From: Mesorhizobium plurifarium
GTDB taxonomy: Bacteria > Pseudomonadota > Alphaproteobacteria > Rhizobiales > Rhizobiaceae
Direction of reading: 5' to 3'
Length of the DNA: 64,000 bases
NCBI GenBank assembly: GCA_000824785.1
Contig: CCNB01000002.1
Coordinates: 59,384 to 123,383 of the forward strand
Below the pieces are notes generated by a model that made no database searches, was not told the origin of the DNA, and saw only the letters and a program-made list of their open reading frames with translations. Shown here piece after piece: positions 16,507-25,035 of this stretch (the first letter of the stretch is position 1; each line of letters starts with the position of its first letter). The translations under genes were made by a program, and so were the position numbers.

Positions 16507-17228
16507 TACGGCGTCGCTTTCTCTGCGGCCTGATAACTCTTTCGCTGATCGCCAAACCGCTGGCCGACTATGTGCAGCCAGCTTATGCCCTGATTGTCTT
16601 CGATCCCTCGAACTATACGCAGAACGTACTCTCGGCGGCGCGAGCGTTGGAGCAGATCAACAACCAGATCCAGTCGCTGCAGAACCAGGCGACCATGCTG
16701 CAGAACATGGCGCGCAACCTTCAGAGCCTGGATTTTTCCTCCGTCGGCCAGCTTACCGGTTCGCTGCAACGGATCGACGGTTTGATGGACCAGGCGAGCG
16801 GCCTGAGCTTTGACCTGGGTAAGCTCCAGGACCAGTGGCGACAGCAATATCCGGAAAGCTACGATGCCACGATCAAAGCGAGCGATGTGGCCACCGCCGC
16901 ACGCGAGCGTTGGCAGAGCGCCATGCAGGCGTTCCGCCAGACCATGGGTGTGCAGTCGCAGATCGTCGAGAATGTCCGCGGTGACGGAGATCTGCTTGCC
17001 GATCTCGTCAACCGCAGCCAAGGGGCTGCCGGTGCGCTTGAGGCAAGCCAAGCCACAAATCAGCTGATCGCGCTTTCGACCAAGCAGCAGATGCAGATCC
17101 AGACGCTGCTTGCGACGCAGTTCCGCGCCGAGGCCGAGGATGCCGCCCGCAAGGCGCAGTCCGAGGAAGCTGCCCGACAGGGGACAAAACGCTTCCTGGG
17201 CACCGGCACCGCCTATCCCGGCAACTGA
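16503..17228 (+). CDS. trbJ: Conjugal transfer protein TrbJ (VirB5 family)
   Basis: A 241-residue exported protein. An N-terminal signal sequence (about residues 1-30, ending near YALIVFDPSNY) is followed by long helices with heptad-like repeats of Gln, Asn and Leu (LEQINNQIQSLQNQATMLQN). TrbJ/VirB5 proteins are minor pilus components that contact recipient cells. No trbK gene follows: in Ti-plasmid-type operons trbK (entry exclusion lipoprotein) lies between trbJ and trbL, but here only 33 bases separate them. Confidence 0.92.
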   Translation: MIRRRFLCGLITLSLIAKPLADYVQPAYALIVFDPSNYTQNVLSAARALEQINNQIQSLQNQATMLQNMARNLQSLDFSSVGQLTGSLQRIDGLMDQASGLSFDLGKLQDQWRQQYPESYDATIKASDVATAARERWQSAMQAFRQTMGVQSQIVENVRGDGDLLADLVNRSQGAAGALEASQATNQLIALSTKQQMQIQTLLATQFRAEAEDAARKAQSEEAARQGTKRFLGTGTAYPGN

Positions 17229-17261
17229 TCACTAGCACATCAACCTGAGGAAGGCGGCGGC

Positions 17262-18584
17262 ATGAACGACCTTGGCGTCATCGATCGCTTCATGGAGACT
17301 TTTATCCGCTATATCGATAGCGGGTTCGGTCTGCTTTCGGGCGACGTCGCCTTCCTCACCACGATCCTAATTGGCATCGACATCACGCTGGCAGGCCTCG
17401 CCTGGGCATTCGGCGGCGAAGCCAACATTCTCGGCCGCCTCATCCGCAAGGTGCTCTATGTCGGCGTCTTTGCCTTCATCCTGAACAATTTCAAGAACCT
17501 CGCCGACATCATCTATCGGTCGTTTGCCGGCCTTGGCATCAACGCGTCTTCCGGCAATCTCTCCGCCGACAATCTCCTACATCCAGGCCGCATTGCCTCC
17601 ACGGGTTTCGAGGGCGCCTGGCCGCTGCTCGATCAGGCGAGCCAGCTGCTCGGCTTCCCCGAAATCTTCGGAAACGCGCTCACCATCTTCGTGCTGCTCG
17701 TGGCCTGGTTCCTGGTCATCATTGCCTTCTTCATTCTTTCCATCCAGCTCTTCATCACCATCCTGGAGTTCAAGCTCACCACGCTGGCCGGATTCGTTCT
17801 GGTGCCCTTCGCACTCTGGAGCCGATCGGCGTTTCTCGCTGAACGCGTGCTCGGCAACGTGATCTCATCAGGCATCAAGGTGATGGTGCTCGCCGTCATT
17901 GTAGGCATCGGCTCCACGCTCTTCGGCGAGTTTGCTTCCGCGCTCCAGGGGAAGGAGCCCGACCTGGCGGCGGCCATGTCGCAGGTGCTAGGCGCGCTGG
18001 CGCTGCTTGGGCTCGGCATTTTTGGTCCTGGGATCGCCTCGGGTCTTGTCTCCGGCGCGCCGCAGCTTGGTGCGGGCGCAGCACTGGGCACCACGGCGGC
18101 CGCTGCCGGATCCACGCTCGTTGCCGGGGGAGCCGCCTTTGCCGGCGCGCGCATGGCAACCGGCGGCGGGCTTGCCGCCGTCCGAGCCGGCACCACCATG
18201 GGTTCGGCCGCTTCCTCGGCCTGGCAGCTGGGACGTGCAACCTCGCCCGACTCTGGCCTGTCCGGTGTGGCTGCTGGAATGCACGGCGTGGCAAGCGCCG
18301 CCGGCGCCGCCGTCATGCGAGCAGCACGATCTGCCGCGGGAGGCTTCGGGCCTAGCGTCAATGCTGGGCGCGAAGCCGCATGGACCGCTACAGGCGGTGC
18401 GCCGACCGCGTCAATGACCGGAGGTCCGGCCGGTTCTGCCTCTAACATCGCGCCCAATTGGGCGAGACGCATGCGCTCTGAACAGACCGCTCGTGCTCAT
18501 CGCCACGCCGCCATGCAGGCTGTCCGCGAAGGGGACAGGCCGGGCGGCAGCGCCAATCCCTCTCTCAACGACAAGGACGACTAG
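17262..18584 (+). CDS. trbL: Conjugal transfer protein TrbL (VirB6 family)
   Basis: A 440-residue polytopic inner-membrane protein. The first 270 residues hold about six hydrophobic segments, including ALTIFVLLVAWFLVIIAFFI and the later VLGALALLGLGIFGPGIA. The C-terminal 170 residues are Gly-, Ala- and Ser-rich and low in complexity, as in P-type TrbL proteins. VirB6-type proteins form part of the substrate path across the inner membrane. A GAGGAAGGCGG site precedes the ATG, and the stop directly abuts the trbF start. Confidence 0.94.
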   Translation: MNDLGVIDRFMETFIRYIDSGFGLLSGDVAFLTTILIGIDITLAGLAWAFGGEANILGRLIRKVLYVGVFAFILNNFKNLADIIYRSFAGLGINASSGNLSADNLLHPGRIASTGFEGAWPLLDQASQLLGFPEIFGNALTIFVLLVAWFLVIIAFFILSIQLFITILEFKLTTLAGFVLVPFALWSRSAFLAERVLGNVISSGIKVMVLAVIVGIGSTLFGEFASALQGKEPDLAAAMSQVLGALALLGLGIFGPGIASGLVSGAPQLGAGAALGTTAAAAGSTLVAGGAAFAGARMATGGGLAAVRAGTTMGSAASSAWQLGRATSPDSGLSGVAAGMHGVASAAGAAVMRAARSAAGGFGPSVNAGREAAWTATGGAPTASMTGGPAGSASNIAPNWARRMRSEQTARAHRHAAMQAVREGDRPGGSANPSLNDKDD

Positions 18585-19316
18585 ATGCTCTTCAAGCGAC
18601 CCGTTCAACGTTACGGCAACACGCCCGAGCCGGTCACGCCGTATCAGAAGGCCGGCCAGCTCTGGGATGAGCGCATCGGCTCATCGCGGGTACAGGCCCG
18701 CAATTGGCGGCTGATGGCCCTTGGCTGCCTCGCTTTAACGACTGGGCTCTCTGGCGGACTTGTTTGGCAATCGATGCAAAGCCGCGTCGTGCCTTACGTC
18801 GTCGAGGTCGACCGCTTCGGCGAGGCGCGTGCCGTCGCGCCGGCGATCCAGGATTATCAACCTTCCGATGCCCAGATCGCCTGGCATGTCGGCCGTTTCA
18901 TCCAAAATGTCCGATCCGTCTCAACCGACCCGGTGCTGGTGCGGCAGAACTGGTTGGCTGCCTACGACTTGACCACCGACCGTGCAGCGCTCTTCCTCAA
19001 CGAGTACGCCAAGGCGAACGACCCCTTCGGGCAGATCGGCACGCGCAGCGTGTCGGTGCAGGTGACCAGCGTGGTCAGGGCTTCCGACAGCTCGTTCCAG
19101 GTCAAATGGACCGAGCAGGTTTTTGAGCGGGGCAGCCTGGCCAGCACGACGCGCTGGACCGCGATCCTCACCGTCGTGATCCGGTCGCCAAGCAATACCG
19201 ACCAGCTGCGCACCAACCCGCTCGGCGTCTTCATCAACGCCATTGATTGGTCGCGCGAACTCGACAGCGCAGCACCTGCATCCGTTTCCCCGAAGGAGCC
19301 CGCCAATGACAAATAG
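18585..19316 (+). CDS. trbF: Conjugal transfer protein TrbF (VirB8 family)
   Basis: A 243-residue bitopic inner-membrane protein: a cytoplasmic N-terminus with the NTPEPVTPYQKAGQLWDERIG block, one membrane helix at about residues 44-62, and a periplasmic VirB8-like domain starting RVVPYVVEVDRFGEA. It bridges the inner-membrane complex and the TrbG/TrbI core. The ATG begins on the base after the trbL stop, and the 3' end overlaps trbG by 11 bases. Confidence 0.95.
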   Translation: MLFKRPVQRYGNTPEPVTPYQKAGQLWDERIGSSRVQARNWRLMALGCLALTTGLSGGLVWQSMQSRVVPYVVEVDRFGEARAVAPAIQDYQPSDAQIAWHVGRFIQNVRSVSTDPVLVRQNWLAAYDLTTDRAALFLNEYAKANDPFGQIGTRSVSVQVTSVVRASDSSFQVKWTEQVFERGSLASTTRWTAILTVVIRSPSNTDQLRTNPLGVFINAIDWSRELDSAAPASVSPKEPANDK

Positions 19317-20334
19317 AGCCCCATCGCTCCGCGCCGTGCTGATCCTGTCTGCGTCGGCAGCCGTCCTCTCGGCCTGCGCATCGAAGCCGGTGCCGCCGCC
19401 TGAGATTTCTTATGACGCGGTCGACTTCAAAGCAGCGGCGATCGAGAGGTCGCCGGAGAAGCCGGTGAGGATCGTCGAGGTGCCAAAGCCGCTGCCTTTG
19501 CCCGGCCAGTTGCAGCCTGATCCAGGCAAGGTCGTCGAGGATAAACGTTCCCCTGAGGAACGTGTCGCGGACGCCAACAAGGCGGCGACACAGCAGCCCA
19601 CCAAATACGGCTATGTCAATGCGGTCCAGGTCTATCCCTTTGCTGATGGGGCGCTTTATCAGCTTTACGCAGCACCCGAGCGCGTCACCGATATCGCTCT
19701 GCAACCGGGTGAGAAGCTGACGTCAGTGTCCGCGGGCGACACGGTGCGTTGGGTCATTGGCGATACAGTGAGCGGCACCGGAGACAATCAGCGCATCCAT
19801 GTGCTGGTAAAGCCTTTCGCGCCGGGGCTTAGCACCAATCTGGTGATCACCACGGAACGGCGGACGTATCACCTCCAGCTACAAAGCACCGACAAAACCG
19901 CCATGGCGGCTATCTCATGGACCTATAGCGAAGACCAGATCGTCGCGCTGCGCCAGCGTAACGCTCAGGCCGAGGCCGCCACGCCCGTGGCGTCGAATGT
20001 GGCGCTCGAGAACATCCGCTTCCGCTATGCGATTAGTGGCGACACGCCGCCCTGGAGACCGACGCGTGCCTTCGACGACGGCAGCAAGGTCTATATCGAA
20101 TTCCCGCGTCGCATCGATCAGGGCGAGGCGCCGCCGCTCTTCATCGTCGGAGCCGACGGCAGCAACCAGCTCGTCAACTACCGCATGCGCGGCAACTATT
20201 ATGTTGTCGACCGGCTCTTCGCCGCGGCAGAGCTCCGCCTCGGCTCCAAGCAGCAGCAGGTGGTGCGCATCACCAGGACCGACGGCCGGCAACCGCCGCG
20301 GCGGATTTCGCTGTTTTCTCGTCTCGGCAGGTGA
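19306..20334 (+). CDS. trbG: Conjugal transfer protein TrbG (VirB9 family)
   Basis: A 342-residue core-complex protein. The N-terminus has a signal peptide with an LSAC lipobox-like cleavage site (SAAVLSACASKP), so it may be lipidated, taking the place of the missing TrbH lipoprotein. The C-terminal VirB9 domain includes FRYAISGDTPPWRPTRAFDD, GSKVYIEFP and GNYYVVDRLF. It forms the outer-membrane ring with TrbI. The start at 19306 lies inside the end of trbF. No trbH gene is found between trbG and trbI. Confidence 0.94.
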   Translation: MTNRAPSLRAVLILSASAAVLSACASKPVPPPEISYDAVDFKAAAIERSPEKPVRIVEVPKPLPLPGQLQPDPGKVVEDKRSPEERVADANKAATQQPTKYGYVNAVQVYPFADGALYQLYAAPERVTDIALQPGEKLTSVSAGDTVRWVIGDTVSGTGDNQRIHVLVKPFAPGLSTNLVITTERRTYHLQLQSTDKTAMAAISWTYSEDQIVALRQRNAQAEAATPVASNVALENIRFRYAISGDTPPWRPTRAFDDGSKVYIEFPRRIDQGEAPPLFIVGADGSNQLVNYRMRGNYYVVDRLFAAAELRLGSKQQQVVRITRTDGRQPPRRISLFSRLGR

Positions 20335-20345
20335 GGGGATCGCTC

Positions 20346-21560
20346 ATGACTGACACGTCCCATTCCGCCGCTCCGCCGAAGCTTGATCCCGAGCAGCTGC
20401 AGTTACGAGCATCGCCGCGACGCGCCGTCCGATTTAGGCGCGGCGTGATCATTGCGATCGCCGCAGTCGGATCTGGCGCAATATTCGGCGTCACCATGAT
20501 CGCGCTGAGGGGCCCATCTCTGCGCATCCAGGACTTGACGGAAGACCGCTATAACACCGAGCGCAAGCCAACCGCCGAGGGGCTCGATAGCCTGCCTAAG
20601 GACTATTCCGCGATCAAGCCAAAGCCGCCCGTGCTTGGGCCACCACTGCCGGGCGATCTCGGCCGGCCCATCCTTGAGCGACAGCGCCAGCTCGGCATCG
20701 CGCCGGGGCAGGAGATTTCCGCGGAGGAGCAGCGGCTCGCCCAACAGGCAATTTCGGCGCGCGAGTCGCAAGTCATGTTCCGGATCGACAATCGACCGAA
20801 GCAGACCGATGCCCCGGACAACGGGCAAGCCCGCCAGCAGCCATTTGAGGTGCTTCCTCAAGCCGGTGCCGCGGCCACGTCAGCTTCCGTTGCACCAGCC
20901 GAAGGCGATCAGAACAACCAACAGCGCAAGCTCGATTTCATCAGCCAACGGAGTACCGGCGGGATTTACAATCCGCATGAGCTGCAGACGCCGGCTTCGC
21001 CCTATCAGATCATGGCCGGCAGCGTCATCGCTGCAAGCCTTATCACCGGCATTAATTCCGATTTGCCCGGCATGGTCGTTGCGCAGATCACTGAGGACGT
21101 GCACGACACCGTCACGGGCAGTACCTTGCTCATCCCCCAAGGCTCACGCCTGATCGGCACCTATGACAGCGTCGTCGCCTTTGGACAGAAGCGCGCGCTG
21201 CTGGTCTGGCAGCGAATAATCCTGCCTGACGGCTCCTCGATCGAAATCGACAATCTGCCGGCGACGGACACTGCCGGGTATGCGGGGCTCGAGGACAAGG
21301 TGGATTTTCACACCTGGCAGTTGATCAAGGGCGTTGCGATGGCCACATTGCTAGGGGTCGGTACCGAGCTGAGCTTCGGGGAGAACGAAAGCGACCTCGT
21401 CAAGGCGATCCGCGAATCCACGCAGCAGAACGTCAGTCAAGCTGGCCAGCGCATCACGGAAAAGAACCTCAACATTCAGCCGACAATCACCGTCCGCCCT
21501 GGTTGGCCGCTGCGTGTCATCGTACACAAGGATCTCGTGCTCCGGCCGTACGCGCATTGA
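20346..21560 (+). CDS. trbI: Conjugal transfer protein TrbI (VirB10 family)
   Basis: A 404-residue VirB10-type protein spanning the envelope: a short cytoplasmic region, one membrane helix at about residues 35-52, a Pro-rich periplasmic linker, and the C-terminal beta-barrel domain (AGSVIAASLITGINSDLPGM, then TGSTLLIPQGSRLIGTYDS). The ATG at 20346 is chosen because GTGAGGGGA lies six bases before it; a GTG at 20331 in frame overlaps the trbG stop. It ends the core trb set. Confidence 0.95.
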   Translation: MTDTSHSAAPPKLDPEQLQLRASPRRAVRFRRGVIIAIAAVGSGAIFGVTMIALRGPSLRIQDLTEDRYNTERKPTAEGLDSLPKDYSAIKPKPPVLGPPLPGDLGRPILERQRQLGIAPGQEISAEEQRLAQQAISARESQVMFRIDNRPKQTDAPDNGQARQQPFEVLPQAGAAATSASVAPAEGDQNNQQRKLDFISQRSTGGIYNPHELQTPASPYQIMAGSVIAASLITGINSDLPGMVVAQITEDVHDTVTGSTLLIPQGSRLIGTYDSVVAFGQKRALLVWQRIILPDGSSIEIDNLPATDTAGYAGLEDKVDFHTWQLIKGVAMATLLGVGTELSFGENESDLVKAIRESTQQNVSQAGQRITEKNLNIQPTITVRPGWPLRVIVHKDLVLRPYAH

Positions 21561-21573
21561 ACAGGAAGAGCTC

Positions 21574-21852
21574 ATGCCAAACCTGAAACTAGGAAAGCTT
21601 CCGGACCGGACGCCTTCCAAGATCACCATCACCGTTAGCGCCGGCTTGAGCCAAGCGCTCAACGATTATGCCGCGCTTTACCGTCAGACCTATGGCGAGT
21701 CGGAAACGGTGGCAGAACTCATCCCATTCATGCTGTCGGAGTTCCTCGAAAGTGACCGAGGATTTGCCAAGGCCAGAAAGGAAGGCCTGCCGGGCGTCGG
21801 CGCATCGGAAAAGCCGCGACGGCAATCAGCTGCAAGATTGGACGACACATAG
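21574..21852 (+). CDS. DUF2274 domain-containing protein
   Basis: A 92-residue protein recognisable as DUF2274 from LKLGKLPDRTPSKITITVSA, the DYAALYRQTYGE segment and LIPFMLSEFLESDRGFAKAR. DUF2274 genes typically follow trbI in proteobacterial conjugative elements; their function is unknown. It starts 13 bases after the trbI stop with AGGAAGAG as ribosome-binding site and is the last gene of the operon. The ribbon-like N-terminal strand and two helices would fit a small DNA-binding or adaptor protein, but that is a guess. Confidence 0.9.
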   Translation: MPNLKLGKLPDRTPSKITITVSAGLSQALNDYAALYRQTYGESETVAELIPFMLSEFLESDRGFAKARKEGLPGVGASEKPRRQSAARLDDT

Positions 21853-21946
21853 AGCGGGGTACTCGGGCTCGTCCGTCTAAAGAAACCGCTGACGATTGCA
21901 GCGCTCGGAACTCTGCTGAAGATAACCACGCCAATATCGAGGCGCT
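21853..21946. other. Intergenic stretch at the 3' end of the trb operon
   Basis: About 95 bases between the end of the trb operon and the convergent small hypothetical gene. No strong terminator hairpin with a T tract was found, though the convergent arrangement makes termination here likely. Confidence 0.35.
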
Positions 21947-22204
21947 CTAATGGCCTCTCGGGGAGTGATTCACCGGAGACCCGCGTTTGAGTTCCGAGAA
22001 AACCGCAAACCAAAAGCGATAGTCGCGGTCGCGCCCATCAAAATGGGCCGTCAATGCGCAGTGAGCTGCGGCAGTCGTCGCGTCCGGCCCATAGACATCG
22101 AGAGCTGCTTTGGCCGCCTCATCCGGGTCCGCAAAATCCCAAAGCGATAGACTGCCACGATTTGCTCGATCGGCGCTGTCACGATCACGCTGATTCCCTG
22201 GCAC
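21947..22204 (-). CDS. Small conserved hypothetical protein
   Basis: An 85-residue protein starting with GTG at 22204, preceded by a strong CCGGAGGT ribosome-binding site. The middle (DPDEAAKAALDVYGPDAT, then AAHCALTAHFDGRDRDYRFW) reads as a compact helical domain. I recognise the DGRxxDYRFWFAVF pattern from small hypothetical proteins of Rhizobiales but know no function. It lies directly after the mucR-like gene on the minus strand and may share its transcript (gap 25 bases). The composition and the clear Shine-Dalgarno support a real gene despite its size. Confidence 0.65.
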   Translation of the reverse strand: MPGNQRDRDSADRANRGSLSLWDFADPDEAAKAALDVYGPDATTAAAHCALTAHFDGRDRDYRFWFAVFSELKRGSPVNHSPRGH

Positions 22205-22229
22205 GCCAAGACCTCCGGTTGTCCACCAT

Positions 22230-22670
22230 TCAGGCTTTCGCCTTGCGTTTCGCAGCAGGTTTTTTGGCAGGAGCAGACTTTCTTCCCAAACCTAACGATT
22301 TCGCCAGCGCTGATCGGGTGGCCGAGTAGTTCGGAGCGACCATGGGATAGTCCTTCGCCAATCCCCACTTCGCGCGGTATTCCTCGGGCGTCATCCCGTG
22401 TCGGGTTGCCAGATGGCGCTTAAGCGACTTGTATTTCTGACCGTCTTCAAGACTGATGATATAGTCCGGGAACACCGATCTTTTAGGATTGACTGCTGGC
22501 TTCTGCGCGGGTGCTTCTTCTGGAGCTGCTTGCCCAATATTAGACAATGCCGAATTAACGCTGGCGATCAAATCCGGCAGTCCAGATACGGGGACTGGAT
22601 TCTTTTGGACGTAAGCGGAAACGATATCTGCGGTAAGTTCGATCAGATTATTGCCGGCTTCTTCGGACAT
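22230..22670 (-). CDS. Ros/MucR-family regulator lacking the zinc cysteines
   Basis: A 146-residue regulator of the Ros/MucR family: an N-terminal oligomerisation helix region (LIELTADIVSAYVQKNPVPV), a linker, then the DNA-binding domain SLEDGQKYKSLKRHLATRHG, TPEEYRAKWGLAKDYPMVAP and a basic Lys/Ala tail. Ros coordinates zinc with two Cys and two His; here the CxxC positions read Ser and Asp (SLEDG), while the two His remain. Zinc-lacking members have been described in Mesorhizobium, so the fold may persist without metal. The ATG at 22670 has GGAG seven bases upstream; a GTG at 22688 is an alternative. Confidence 0.9.
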   Translation of the reverse strand: MSEEAGNNLIELTADIVSAYVQKNPVPVSGLPDLIASVNSALSNIGQAAPEEAPAQKPAVNPKRSVFPDYIISLEDGQKYKSLKRHLATRHGMTPEEYRAKWGLAKDYPMVAPNYSATRSALAKSLGLGRKSAPAKKPAAKRKAKA

Positions 22671-22858
22671 GTCAGGCTCCAGGGTCACAAATCTATACGC
22701 TCATAGCCCTCAATCCAGCAACGTGCAACGTACCGGCGAGCTAGATCTGTGCCTGATCACTTAGAGCTAGGCAGCAGCGGATAAAAGCGCGTCGCAATAG
22801 AGTCGGCTCTCGTTGCTAGGAAACGATAGAGTCAAAGGCGTGCATGCCGCGACGGCGG

Positions 22859-22889
22859 CTACATTGTTGCAGGCTTTTCAACAGTGTAG
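22859..22889. repeat. Imperfect inverted repeat
   Basis: CTACATTGTTG at 22859-22869 and CAACAGTGTAG at 22879-22889 form an 11-base inverted repeat with one mismatch and a nine-base loop. There is no following T tract, so it is not an obvious terminator. Confidence 0.6.
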
Positions 22890-22893
22890 CAAT

Positions 22894-22916
22894 CTGACGG
22901 TATTGCTGACGGTATT
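22894..22916. repeat. Tandem direct repeat CTGACGGTATT
   Basis: The 11-mer CTGACGGTATT occurs at 22894-22904 and again at 22906-22916, one base apart. Short direct repeats beside a hairpin resemble arm-type binding sites of tyrosine recombinases or iterons. No integrase or tRNA end is visible, so the role is open. Confidence 0.6.
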
Positions 22917-23047
22917 CTTGTGCTAGCTGGTTAAAGTTTATCAAAAAAATCAATGAGATGATGTTCAAATTGATGATCGAGTGGGAGTAGGAGAAAGACC
23001 TACAGAATTCGGCGAAACGGCTATTTTGGAGTAGATTGGCGTGGCAG

Positions 23048-23839
23048 CTAGTCGCCCGCGGTCTTCGGCCCGCGATAGCTCTCAAAATTGCCGCAGACGC
23101 TGATCGATTGTCCGGAAATATGCGGCGCGAGGTCGGATGCGAGGAAGACGGCGACGTCGGCGATCTCCTTCATGTCGATCATGGTGTGCATCGAGATGTT
23201 GTGAAGGAAGAAAGGCATCCATTCTTCCAGCGTCATACCACGCTTTTCCGCCTGCTCGCGCATCACCCTTTGCCCACGCGGCCCGTCGACCAGGCCGGGC
23301 AGGATGGCGTTGACGCGGACACCGATCTCGCCGAGTTCGACCGCCAGCACGTCGGTCAGCCCTCGCACGGCATATTTTGACGTGGAGTAGGGTGCCCTGA
23401 GCGGCATGCCAAGTCGGCCCGCGACCGACGAGAGGTTGATCACGCAACCTCCGCCCGCCTGCCTGAACAGCGGCACAGCCTTGCGCACCATGTAGAACTG
23501 ACCGCTGACGTTGACCGCCATGGTCTCATTCCACTCCTCGTCGGTGATGTCCTCGACCCGCTTGGTCGGGCCGGAGATGCCGGCGTTGTTGACGAGGATG
23601 TCGAGCCGCGAATGGCGCGCCAGAAAGGCGTCGTAAAGCGCGGCGACGTCGGACGACTTCGACACGTCGGCCTTCAGAACGATCGCCGACGGCAGTTCCC
23701 TGGTCACGGCCGCCAAGGCATCGTCCGCGATGTCGCAAAGGCAGACCTGCGCGCCCTGCTCGACAAAGCGGTGCGCGATGACCCGGCCTATGCCCGATGC
23801 GCCCGCCGTGATGATGGCTGTCTTGCCACTGAGATTCAT
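23048..23839 (-). CDS. SDR-family oxidoreductase
   Basis: A 263-residue classical short-chain dehydrogenase/reductase. The cofactor motif reads TAGASGIG near residues 11-18 (Ala in place of the usual Gly at the second position). NNAG is in ILVNNAGISG, and the catalytic Ser-Tyr-Lys are in INLSSVAGRLG and YSTSKYA. The region near 190-220 (EKRGMTLEEWMPFFLHNISM) is longer than in many SDRs and may shape the substrate pocket. Downstream of a cyclase-derived pseudogene on the same strand, it may once have belonged to a catabolic operon. The substrate is unknown. Confidence 0.88.
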   Translation of the reverse strand: MNLSGKTAIITAGASGIGRVIAHRFVEQGAQVCLCDIADDALAAVTRELPSAIVLKADVSKSSDVAALYDAFLARHSRLDILVNNAGISGPTKRVEDITDEEWNETMAVNVSGQFYMVRKAVPLFRQAGGGCVINLSSVAGRLGMPLRAPYSTSKYAVRGLTDVLAVELGEIGVRVNAILPGLVDGPRGQRVMREQAEKRGMTLEEWMPFFLHNISMHTMIDMKEIADVAVFLASDLAPHISGQSISVCGNFESYRGPKTAGD

Positions 23840-24028
23840 CGTTTCCTCCAGACTTATTCAGATGTCCCGACCGGAACCCGCCTTCGGGCTGAGGTCGTAT
23901 AGAGCTTGCGTCGCATTGATGCGGGCCATGCAGGCAATCGCCTGCCTTGCGATGGCCGGCATCTCTCGGCAGATTCGAACGACCGCGCGGCTTCGTCTTT
24001 GCGAGGGCCTTCGCAGAGGCGCAACGGG

Positions 24029-24648
24029 TTAGGCCGGGCAGAAGGCGACGGGCCGTATCGGCGATCCCGACCCCTCGTCGATATTCAGGGGCATTGCAAG
24101 GAACAGCGATCGCGGTGTCAGTTCCTCGAGGTTGGTAAGCATCTCGACGATCAGTATGTCGTGCGGCAACCAGCTCTTCATATGGCCGGGGTTTGCCTGC
24201 GGCACCCCGTCCACGATCGCGGTCTCGCCTGCCACCGTATCGGTGGCCACTGCGAAGTCGGACAATGCCGCCGCGATGCCCTCGTCGACCGGCGAGAAAT
24301 ACTGATTGGCTTTGGTCGCGAGCACAAAGACGTCGCTGCCGCCCCGGGACCTGAGATCGCCGATATGATGCAGCTGGCGGCCCGAATTCTCGTCCACCAT
24401 GATCACCCGCCCGTTGAGGCTGATGCGGATACTGGGGCTTGCTTCGAAGACGGGCCTTGCGCTGCCGACGGAATGGATGATGAGGCCTTTTGCCTGCGCT
24501 TCGGCTTTGGCGCCTTGCCTGCCGAATAGCTTCCGCCGCTGATATGGTCGGCGAGCCGCGTGATGGTTGCGCGGTTCTGCTTGATCAAGCGCTTCATCGC
24601 GACGTCCTCGCGTCGCGAGCCGTCGCGCTTCGATATGATCTCGACCAT
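24029..24648 (-). pseudogene. Chimeric, frameshifted remnant: conserved hypothetical N-part fused to a cyclase C-terminus
   Basis: Three segments can be read on the minus strand. From 24648 (ATG behind GGGAGGA) one frame encodes MVEIISKRDGSRRED through GGSYSAGKAPKP. Near 24510 the frame must shift, because the next sensible sequence (KGLIIHSVGSARPVFEAS, SIRISLNGRVIMVDENSGRQ, VLATKANQYFSPVDE) lies in another frame. Near 24255 the text changes to the C-terminal end of a cyclase-family (kynurenine-formamidase-like) protein: ATDTVAGE, then HDILIVEMLTNLEEL and EGSGSPIRPVAF. So a small conserved hypothetical gene has lost its frame and been joined by deletion to the last third of a cyclase gene. 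It is probably non-functional. Confidence 0.65.
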
Positions 24649-25035
24649 TGCTCCTCCCAGAGTCACTTGGTCAAAAAGCCGTCTGCAACCGCCCCCTTTT
24701 TCAAACCGTATCGCAGAACCACCTTTCGTGCCAGTAAACTAACATACGACATCCGACACCGGTGCGGGTGGTAGCCCCATGCCGCATCACGACCGGCAAA
24801 ATCGCTGTTCCAGTCTTGGTCTTACGATCTCAAGCGCCAACGGATTGATCGTTGAGACAGGTGCCGAGATTGGCAAAGAACTGGCCGGCAAGCTTGCGCG
24901 CGGTCGAATCGATCAGGCGGTGGCTCGCTCACCATCTGGGCCCGGAACGGAGCCAGTGTTGGAAACGAGGGCGACAAGTAGAACCGATGCACAATTGCGA
25001 TAAGATGTTTCACCGTTTCCGGTTTTCGAGGTCAA
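24649..25035. other. Intergenic stretch before the AraC-type gene
   Basis: About 390 bases. Short frames exist but none has a convincing start or recognisable sequence. It must hold the divergent promoters of the AraC-type gene and the pseudogene; no palindrome stands out. Confidence 0.35.

Larger units (their letters stand above)
22671..23047. other. AT-rich intergenic stretch with repeats
   Basis: About 375 bases without a credible gene. It contains an imperfect hairpin (22859-22889), a tandem direct repeat (22894-22916) and an AT-rich segment near 22920-22980 that contrasts with the surrounding GC-rich DNA. It may mark the edge of the conjugative element. Confidence 0.5.

Noticed and set aside
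22671..23047. Possible tRNA end or attL core
   Set aside because: No cloverleaf or CCA-type 3' end could be found, so only the repeats are reported.
22816..23085. Small minus-strand frame over the repeat region
   Set aside because: The residues around EYRQQYRQ derive from the tandem DNA repeat, no ribosome-binding site is seen, and it overlaps the SDR gene end.
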